Positions 58,201 through 64,000 of a stretch of DNA of 64,000 nt are shown one piece after another. The notes below the pieces were generated by a model, which saw only the letters and a list, made by a program, of their open reading frames with translations, had not been told where the DNA came from and ran no database searches. This DNA comes from CAZNPL01 sp964574815 (GTDB lineage: Bacteria; Planctomycetota; Phycisphaerae; UBA1845), in the NCBI GenBank assembly GCA_964574815.1, contig CAZNPL010000019.1, positions 1-64,000 of the forward strand, given 5' to 3'. How positions within the stretch are numbered: position 1 is the first letter of the stretch; every line of letters starts with the position of its first letter. The position numbers and the translations under genes were made by a program.

Positions 58201-59591
58201 CGGAGATACTGCTTGACGAGCTGGATTTTGGCGGACTCCTCATCCGGCCTCATTTGCACGCATCGCTCCAGGCTTCGAATCGCCCGCCGTGATTGACCCG
58301 TGACCACGTAGCATTGCGCGAGCAGTCTCCTGGCCGCGTAGCGTTCCGGGGAGCGGGCCACGAGAGGTTCCAGCTCGTTGATAGCCTCGTAAGGCTTGTT
58401 CCGGGCGTACTTAATCCGGGCGGCGAACATCGCCAGTACGTCGTCGCTTTGCGTAGAACCTTCAGCAACCCCCGTAATGACCTTTCGATACTCAGCGAGA
58501 ATCTGATCGGCCTTGTCGGGCTTGCCGGCTTCGAGATAAAGGTCCATCGCGGTCTCGAGATAGGCGGATCGATAACCTCCGCTCAATACGGCCAGCCCGT
58601 CATCAGCCGCCCGCTCCATTTCCACCCTCGATCGACGTTGACTGGCGACCGAGGCGTTGATCAGATGCCACTCAAGCAGGAACTTGTCTGGATCGAGTCC
58701 GTGGCCCACGAGCGTTTCGACGCCGGTGTCCGATACGCGCGCCAGAGCTGCCGCGGCTCGGTCGGGTTCACCGGCGGCCGCCCATTCGTTGGCCAGGTCG
58801 AGGACCACCTGCGGCAGATCCGTATGCAGCGTGTCGGCCGCCTCGAGATCGGCGCGAGCGAGACCGGGGTTCGGCTCTTTCCTCCCTGAAAGCGAGTCAC
58901 GATGAAATCGGGCCCGCTGCGTATGCGCCAGGACCGAGTCGGGGTTTCTTTCGACACACAGATCGAGCAACCCACGCACCTCTTCCACCGCCTCGCCCGA
59001 TTCGTCAGAGCGAAGCAGCGCGTTGGCGTACAGGACGTAAGCCTCGACCGCCTCCGGGTGCTCGTCGAGCACGGGCGCGAGCAAAGCCGCCGCCTCTTCC
59101 GGTTTGTCCTCGCCCAGTAGCGCCCGGGCCAGGTCCGTCTTCGCGCTGACATCGTCGGGCGCGCCGTCCAGGCGATGCCGGCATACCCATTCGAGGTCCC
59201 TGAAATCCCTGCGCAGCAGAAACAATCTCGCCAGGCGGTCGCAGATCTCGTCGTCATGAGGACGATGACGTAGCAATCGCCGATAAGCGGCGATCGCGTA
59301 GCTCACGTGCTCCTGTGTGCGAGGGCGGATCGCCAGACGCGACGAGGCGTATCGTTCGAGCATCTCGACGTCGTCGGGCCGGTGATTCAAATAGCGCTTG
59401 AGCTGGAGGCACGCTTCCTCGAGATCGCCCGCATCGAGAGCAGCTAGACCCGCCGCCCGCGCCTCTTTCGCCATCATTTCCCTGCGAACGTGCCGGGCGC
59501 CAAAAGCCCCGATCACGAGCAGCGCGAATACCGCAACAAGTATGACCAGGGCCTTGACGTTGACGCGACCCGCTCTGCGGCTCCGTGTCAT
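55242..59591 (-). CDS. Giant membrane-anchored TPR protein
   Basis: 1449 residues from the ATG at 59591. A basic N-terminus (TRSRRAGRVNVKA) leads into one transmembrane helix (LVILVAVFALLVIGAFGA), and the rest is almost entirely TPR-like helical pairs. Examples are DLEEACLQLKRYLNHRPDD, RPDEESAKIQLVKQYLRERR, DEMETVVVGATLLIRSDDL and DQALNDLAWILAVDLNDPES. At roughly 34 residues each, this gives about 35-40 units. The architecture resembles PrsT-type TPR proteins of exosortase-linked polysaccharide loci. It probably scaffolds an envelope complex. The open frame to 59720 adds 43 unlikely residues. The 294 bases between it and secA show no gene. Confidence 0.85.
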   Translation of the reverse strand: MTRSRRAGRVNVKALVILVAVFALLVIGAFGARHVRREMMAKEARAAGLAALDAGDLEEACLQLKRYLNHRPDDVEMLERYASSRLAIRPRTQEHVSYAIAAYRRLLRHRPHDDEICDRLARLFLLRRDFRDLEWVCRHRLDGAPDDVSAKTDLARALLGEDKPEEAAALLAPVLDEHPEAVEAYVLYANALLRSDESGEAVEEVRGLLDLCVERNPDSVLAHTQRARFHRDSLSGRKEPNPGLARADLEAADTLHTDLPQVVLDLANEWAAAGEPDRAAAALARVSDTGVETLVGHGLDPDKFLLEWHLINASVASQRRSRVEMERAADDGLAVLSGGYRSAYLETAMDLYLEAGKPDKADQILAEYRKVITGVAEGSTQSDDVLAMFAARIKYARNKPYEAINELEPLVARSPERYAARRLLAQCYVVTGQSRRAIRSLERCVQMRPDEESAKIQLVKQYLRERRWGEALQHARTLGRDEFESNLLRIESSIRGISNDVSHPEVIERLHTQLTELRNSHPDSSAVRMLLAALAEYEGRAEDAVSELEMAIEECSDSLDPAIQLAQLLQRLKRLEEAIEVCRAAAERHRESARPWILLAEFLLSAGRPEEARATLDAAEQAVSGQQQHHDIAMARARLHLRLEEREKAIAKLVAIADLEPSDIHSRLALLELPELYRDPAAAQPLVDELKAIEGARSGIHWRLHQARVWLAGDGWRARENDVVEVLTHCIEVDPEWSRPVLILGRMYERLNDLGRAEEIYRRLLEVRPDAIAVVDRLLRLLERHNRLTEAKEILDRLPSDLPGLTGHRVDIATATGEFATAIGELRALVASDPANAEARILLARLLYLEQRNASEAFRFLDEASQIDPDALVVHAVRALILRSEGEDEEAKRVLDEQVARRGDFAAILLRARFHALQGRFELAEHDYRRLIGLDDAAAGYELLGRFYMSRDRVDDAIAAWKKGVDVDPDRASTRRMLMKALLAEEDEQRRASGREMLEDLLANNPDDADLLTVRARVLLRDHGQEAVSEARRLLSRAVQLDSRAVTTQLVLIRLEASEGDLDAAADAARRALGYNPGNPDLLMAQAELERARGDLSRAREIAEVVLARDPGRADAYGLLADVAFVSRDPDTALNMINEALVLAPGDPSLQLKRAAVLETRGEADQAIEYLSEFVQTGAGGAASDVILALAELCCRQGDREAYERWIQQAEQLRPGAPEIIRTRLRCLAAGGLFGRIPPLLSQWRDQHPDEMETVVVGATLLIRSDDLDLQRQARAHLEDVVKMRPERVDAHLALAQVTYVLGDLEGACAAYRQILDIDPDHDQALNDLAWILAVDLNDPESAITLADRGVQLHQDDAHMRDTRGVVLTKLGRIAEAVSDLKMAATLAEINNIHATHARALMHLSEALVLNGEPEEALERLRAARDIDRAHDVLNAEERSRIDGHLNTS

Positions 59592-59885
59592 GATCAACTC
59601 CGCGTGCTTGAACCGGCGCGACAAGCCGTGTGCCGTCGTGCTGGCATTCGGTGACCGGCGAGCAGAGCGCCTCTCGGGTAGGCACGGCGGGCGGCGCCGC
59701 TCGGTCGGCCGTGTTCTCATATGCCTCCGAAACTATATCGGACAGTTGAGCTTTGGACGACCCCGTGTTCCGCTTTTGCAGCTGCCATGTTCGCTCGCAC
59801 CCCGCGGCGGTCCCGTCGCTCTCGGCCCGCGCGGAGATCCCGTCCGATATCCTGGATTCCCCTGATGAAGCAGAAGCCCCCGCAC

Positions 59886-62800
59886 CTACCCCGCGCGGCC
59901 ATGACAGTGCTTGTATTTCTTTCCCGAACCGCACGGACAGGGGTCGTTCCGTTTCACTCTCGGCGCCTCGCGGCGAATGGTTTCGACCTTCTGTTCCGCC
60001 CGCTGAGCCTGCATGGCCGCCCGCTCGTCGTCGGCGGCCCCGGCGAACGCAGCGTTCGTGGCGTCGGCGTGCATCATCTGCATCCGAGACGGCGTGGCGC
60101 TCGTCACCGTGGGACCCGACGCCGGCGGCGCGGCCCGCAACTTGAATATGATATCGGTCACGCGGGCACGGATGAGGCTCCACATCTGGTCGAAAAACTC
60201 GCGCCCTTCGATCGCGTACTGGCTCTGCGGGTGCGTCTGGTCCCCGCCCATGGGACGCTGCATGATCGCGTGTTTGAGACGGTCCATCTCCAGAAGATGA
60301 TCCTTCCAGGCCTGATCGAAAATCCGCAGCAGAATGTGCTGCTCGAGCATGGAAAGCTCATAGCGGATCCATCGGCGACCCATGTCCAGCAGAACGTCGC
60401 GGCGGCCGTTCGAGGCAGTCTCGAACTTCTCGGGATCCCACGCGTTGCGGAAGCGGGATTTCGCCCAGGCGGCCAGCTCGTCCCCGTCGTGTGTGGCCAG
60501 CGCGCGGTCCACCTCAGCGTCGATCTTTCCATTGTCCAGAAAATCTCTCTGAAGACCGAGCAGGCGGCGCGCGATCTCGTTCCCCGATTTGCCCTGAATC
60601 TGTTCCACCGACCAGTCGACGCCGTACTTCACCTTCGCCCAACGGCAGACGATTTCGCACGCCTGGGCATTGTCCGACGTCGCATCGGCGAAAGCATGCA
60701 CCAGGCACTGTTCCACAGGATAGGCAATCTCCCGCTCGTGGTACGCCTGGCGAACGCGTTGTTTGAAGAGCTCAATAACCGCGTCGCGCGGTCTATCGAC
60801 CAGTTCCTGCTCATCCACCTCGATCTCGAACTTGTTGCGGGCCCATTCGCACAGTTGCCGGCGCCCGAAGGCGTCGTCGAGGTACGCCTCGATGCCGCTT
60901 AAGTCGACGTCGTCGAAGTGCTTCTCAGCCGCCTCCGTGAGGGCGTCCTCGATCTCGGCGGAATCCATCCTGCGAAGTTGGTTCTGGGTCATCCTGAAGC
61001 CGTAGCTTCGATCGGCCCACTTCACAAACTCGCCGAGGTTCCATTCGACGGGGTCCGCTTCGGGATCAATGTATTCGATCAGAGAAGTTCGAATGGTCTC
61101 GCGAGCCTCGTTCTTGGCCGTCTCGCGGATGCGGTCCTGCATGTCGTCCGGGTCGTCAACATCCAGAACCTTGGGGTCGATCTGGAGGTCCAGCACCGAT
61201 CGACACCAGTCGGCGATGCATTGCTCGCGGAAATTGCGAGCCATGAAGCGCGTGACACTTTCCGCGATGGAGTTGTCAATGGTATTGAAAATGAGCGATT
61301 CGAGATCGCGCCCTTCCAGGATGCGCTGGCGGGCGCCGTAGAACTCCTTCCGCTGGTAGTCCATCGGCTCGTCCCACTCGAGCAGGTGCTTGCGGCTCGA
61401 AAAATTGCGCTCTTCCACCTTGCGCTGAGCCCGCTCGATGCCCTTGTTGAGCCGCTTGTCCTCGATGCTGGCCCCCTCCGTGAAGCCGAGCTTCTCCATC
61501 ATCTTCAGCATCCAGTCCGGCATGAACAGCTTGACCAGGTCGTCCTCCAGCGAAATGAAGAAACGGCTCGAACCCGGGTCGCCCTGCCGACCCGAGCGCC
61601 CGCGAAGCTGATTGTCGATTCGCCGCGCTTCGTGCCGCTCGGTGCCCACGATGTGCAGGCCGCACGGCGCGTTGAGCGAACATACCTTGCGCCCCATCGC
61701 CGGAAACCTCGGGTCGATCTTGGGCTTGAAACAGTGGGCGCAGTTCGTCGCCGGATCGTACTCCTCGCAGTTGATGCAGCACTTGGTCACACCCGCCGGA
61801 TAGAGCGCGTTGGCCGCCGACTCGTCCGGAACCTTGCACTTGGGGTGCACCACCCCTTCGGCCAGCTTGATGTCCGTGCCGCGACCGGCCATGTTCGTCG
61901 CGACCGTGACGTTTCCCACAGGCCTCTTGTCATGTCCCCGCACGGGAGCCTGCTGGTGCCCGGCCTTGGCGACGATTTCCGCCTCGCGGGCGTGATTCTT
62001 GGCGTTGAGGACTTCGTGTTCAATCCCGTAGGTGCGCTCGAGCAGGCCGGAAAGTTTTTCCGATTTTTCGACACTCGTCGTCCCGACGAGGACCGGCTTG
62101 CCGCGGACCAGATCGCCCATCATCTCGTCGTAAATCTCGAGCATGAAATCAATGACCTGCTCGTCGCCCTCCTCGGCGTTGTTGAACTGGCGCATCGCCT
62201 CGTCGATCCGGGACGTATCGCCTCCCTGGGCGCCGATGATGGGTTTCAGCGCGGTGAGAACATCAGCAATCAAAAAGGGATCGCGGGGCCGGCCTCGACG
62301 CCGCACCTCGTAAATCTCGTCCACGATGGCCGCGAACTTCTGCTGCTCGTTGCGGTACATCTTGTCGTTGTGATCCACTCGGTTGACCGGGCGATTCGTG
62401 GGGATCTCCACGACGTCCAGCTTGTAGATCTTGAGGAACTCGTCGGCCTCGGTGGCGGCCGTCCCCGTCATGCCGGACATCACGTCGTACAGCTTGAAGA
62501 AATTCTGCACGGTGATGGTCGCCAGCGTCTGCGTCTCCTGCTTGATGGGAACCCCTTCTTTGGCCTCGACGGCCTGGTGCAGCCCGTCGGACCATTGGCG
62601 CCCGATCATGAGCCGCCCTGTGTTCTCGTCGACAATGATGACCTCGCGATTCTGTACGACGTAGTCCTTGTCGCGCTCGTAGACCACGTGGGCCCGCAGG
62701 GCCTGCTCGATCAGGTGCGGGCGGTCCATGTTGTCGCCGACGTAGAAGCTGCCGATCCCGGCCTCGTCCTGCGCCAGGGCAATGCCCTCGTGCGTCACGG

Positions 62801-63776
62801 AGACGGCCTTGCGGTCGCGCTGTACCACGAAACACTGGCGATGCCCGATCGCCTCGGCCTCGTCCTCGCTGACCATGTAGGGGTCGACCTTGAACCGCTT
62901 GAAACCGCCCTCGGCCTTGGCGTCGTTGCGGAGCTGTTCGGGCAGCTCGTTGCCCCACTCCTTGGCGACCCGCTCCGCCGTCTGCCGATTGAATTGCTGC
63001 TGCTTGCGAACCAGGAAGCGGGCCAGGTTGTCGGCCCACTTGTATCGTGCCTCGTCCTCCATGCCGCCACCCGAGATGATCAGCGGCGTGCGGGCCTCGT
63101 CGATCAGGATCGAGTCCACTTCGTCCACGATGGCGTAGTCCAGCCGTCCCTGCACCTGGTCGCTGTGCCTGATCTTCATGTTGTCTCGGAGGTAGTCAAA
63201 ACCGAACTCGCTGGTGGTCCCGTAGGTGATGTCGCAGGCGTAGGCCTTCTTGCGAATGCCCTCCGCTCCGCTGGGATCGAGCTGCGACTGAATGTAGCCC
63301 ACGGACACCCCGAGCATCTCGAAGATCGGGCTGGCAAACTCGGCGTCGCGACGGACCAGGTAGTCGTTCACCGTGACAATGTGGACCTTCATCCCCGCCA
63401 GGACACGCACATACGCCGCCAGGTGGCAAACGATGGTCTTGCCCTCGCCGGTCTTCATCTCGGCCACCTGGCCGTCGTAGAGCACCTGCCCGCCGACGAG
63501 CTGGCAGTTGAAGTGCCGGTGGGCCGCGGCGCGGCGCGAGGCGTCGCGCAGAACCGCGAACGCTTCGCCCATGAGGTCCTCGACTTCCTCACCGTCCCGA
63601 ATGCGCTGTTTGAATTCGTCCGTCTTGGCGCGAAGTGCCTCGTCGCTCAGGGCCCGCGCTTCGGCCTCGAGCTGCTCAACTTTGTCCGCCGTACGCGCCA
63701 GTCTCTTGAGAATGCGCGCGTTTCGCGACCCGAAGACCTTCTCAAAGGACTTCAATACGATTTGTGCGACTGCCAT
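59886..63776 (-). CDS. secA: Preprotein translocase ATPase SecA, expanded form
   Basis: 1296 residues, against about 850-900 in typical SecA. Walker A is MKTGEGKTIV (Lys113), and VDEVDSILIDEARTPLIISG holds the DEAD-like box. VTVATNMAGRGTDIKL and RRIDNQLRGRSGRQGDPGSS are the second nucleotide domain. Between them (about 645-705) is a cysteine-rich stretch, CCINCEEYDPATNCAHCFKP with flanking Cys, suggesting a zinc-binding insertion. A 250-residue helical expansion (about 900-1150) interrupts the wing/scaffold region before QAWKDHLLEMDRLKHAI. The C-terminus NDPCPCGSGKKYKHCHG is the SEC-C zinc/SecB-binding motif. It drives protein export through SecYEG. Confidence 0.96.
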   Translation of the reverse strand: MAVAQIVLKSFEKVFGSRNARILKRLARTADKVEQLEAEARALSDEALRAKTDEFKQRIRDGEEVEDLMGEAFAVLRDASRRAAAHRHFNCQLVGGQVLYDGQVAEMKTGEGKTIVCHLAAYVRVLAGMKVHIVTVNDYLVRRDAEFASPIFEMLGVSVGYIQSQLDPSGAEGIRKKAYACDITYGTTSEFGFDYLRDNMKIRHSDQVQGRLDYAIVDEVDSILIDEARTPLIISGGGMEDEARYKWADNLARFLVRKQQQFNRQTAERVAKEWGNELPEQLRNDAKAEGGFKRFKVDPYMVSEDEAEAIGHRQCFVVQRDRKAVSVTHEGIALAQDEAGIGSFYVGDNMDRPHLIEQALRAHVVYERDKDYVVQNREVIIVDENTGRLMIGRQWSDGLHQAVEAKEGVPIKQETQTLATITVQNFFKLYDVMSGMTGTAATEADEFLKIYKLDVVEIPTNRPVNRVDHNDKMYRNEQQKFAAIVDEIYEVRRRGRPRDPFLIADVLTALKPIIGAQGGDTSRIDEAMRQFNNAEEGDEQVIDFMLEIYDEMMGDLVRGKPVLVGTTSVEKSEKLSGLLERTYGIEHEVLNAKNHAREAEIVAKAGHQQAPVRGHDKRPVGNVTVATNMAGRGTDIKLAEGVVHPKCKVPDESAANALYPAGVTKCCINCEEYDPATNCAHCFKPKIDPRFPAMGRKVCSLNAPCGLHIVGTERHEARRIDNQLRGRSGRQGDPGSSRFFISLEDDLVKLFMPDWMLKMMEKLGFTEGASIEDKRLNKGIERAQRKVEERNFSSRKHLLEWDEPMDYQRKEFYGARQRILEGRDLESLIFNTIDNSIAESVTRFMARNFREQCIADWCRSVLDLQIDPKVLDVDDPDDMQDRIRETAKNEARETIRTSLIEYIDPEADPVEWNLGEFVKWADRSYGFRMTQNQLRRMDSAEIEDALTEAAEKHFDDVDLSGIEAYLDDAFGRRQLCEWARNKFEIEVDEQELVDRPRDAVIELFKQRVRQAYHEREIAYPVEQCLVHAFADATSDNAQACEIVCRWAKVKYGVDWSVEQIQGKSGNEIARRLLGLQRDFLDNGKIDAEVDRALATHDGDELAAWAKSRFRNAWDPEKFETASNGRRDVLLDMGRRWIRYELSMLEQHILLRIFDQAWKDHLLEMDRLKHAIMQRPMGGDQTHPQSQYAIEGREFFDQMWSLIRARVTDIIFKLRAAPPASGPTVTSATPSRMQMMHADATNAAFAGAADDERAAMQAQRAEQKVETIRREAPRVKRNDPCPCGSGKKYKHCHGRAG

Positions 63777-64000
63777 ATTCCTGCCCTTATTGTTTTGCTG
63801 ATGACTGAGTTGATCGAAGCGTCCGCCGCCGGCGAATTGAGGCGGGCGGAACTACGGCCCGTAGAGGCCGCCAATGCGGGACAGGCAGATGGAACGCGAC
63901 CGCTCCAGCGTCACGATGACCGACGCGACCGTGAAATGGGAGGGGCGGAAGGAATCGTCCCCGGTGGGGCGCGTCGATAACGCCTGCGTCGCGGCTTCGA
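63777..64000. other. Region upstream of secA at the window edge
   Basis: 224 bases containing the secA ribosome binding site (GGCAGGA just before the ATG on the minus strand) and presumably its promoter. No further gene can be supported before the window ends. Confidence 0.5.

Noticed and set aside
60918..63980. Plus-strand open frame of 1020 codons over secA
   Set aside because: Antisense shadow; secA has all expected motifs on the minus strand.

Overview
The window is a GC-rich bacterial chromosome segment that most resembles a planctomycete (Planctomycetota, perhaps Phycisphaerae). The reasons are several near-identical H...DG-type prepilin proteins, an ECF sigma factor overlapping a PknB-like kinase with a TPR tail, giant secreted proteins carrying DCNGNRRPDECD dockerin-like motifs, HAF repeats and Kazal repeats, a mitochondrial-EFG1-like EF-G, and an oversized SecA. 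The lineage is inferred from gene content; no rRNA or tRNA gene is visible. No phage, integrase, insertion sequence or CRISPR array was recognised.

Layout. 1-6.4 kb: octanucleotide repeats, a GT-C-like membrane protein, an HPP-family membrane protein, and two secreted proteins sharing a KWGPF domain (one ends in an IPTL-CTERM-like tail, the other carries four Kazal domains). 6.6-18.1 kb: a Lon-family protease, an ECF sigma/kinase pair, a 1505-aa multidomain secreted protein and a TPR lipoprotein. 18.3-25.8 kb (+ strand): glycosyltransferase, orphan 530-aa protein, DUF1844 protein, rhomboid protease, D-amino acid aminotransferase, thioredoxin-like lipoprotein and RibBA. 25.8-34.5 kb: an ABC exporter with an apparent PDZ domain in its first extracytoplasmic loop, a small lipoprotein, and two tandem metzincin-like metalloproteases. 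34.7-38.0 kb (- strand): a defence-like cassette (AAA ATPase plus DUF4276/TOPRIM-like protein plus putative PD-(D/E)XK nuclease) behind a hicAB pair whose hicA is frameshifted by a 5-bp duplication. 38.1-41.1 kb: class II fumarase next to a two-subunit class I fumarase. 41.3-44.2 kb: a NatA-like ATPase and a permease fused to a CPBP protease.

44.2-50.7 kb is the most striking part. Four paralogous prepilin genes, each exactly 356 codons, stand in a row. Each has its own 5' leader containing a nested two-helix hairpin (with compensatory base changes between copies), an almost invariant ATCATTCATCATAGT block and a GGAGG ribosome binding site. Each also has its own GCCTCGC-type terminator hairpin. 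This repeated leader-prepilin-terminator cassette is the best candidate for something not yet described.

50.8-64 kb (- strand): EF-G, a sugar nucleotide epimerase and nucleotidyltransferase pair, a 1449-aa membrane-anchored TPR protein, and a 1296-aa SecA with a cysteine-rich insertion and a C-terminal SEC-C zinc motif.

The window mixes core genes (fusA, secA, ribBA, fumarases) with cell-surface and envelope functions. All functions are read from motifs and protein sequence only; no database search was run.
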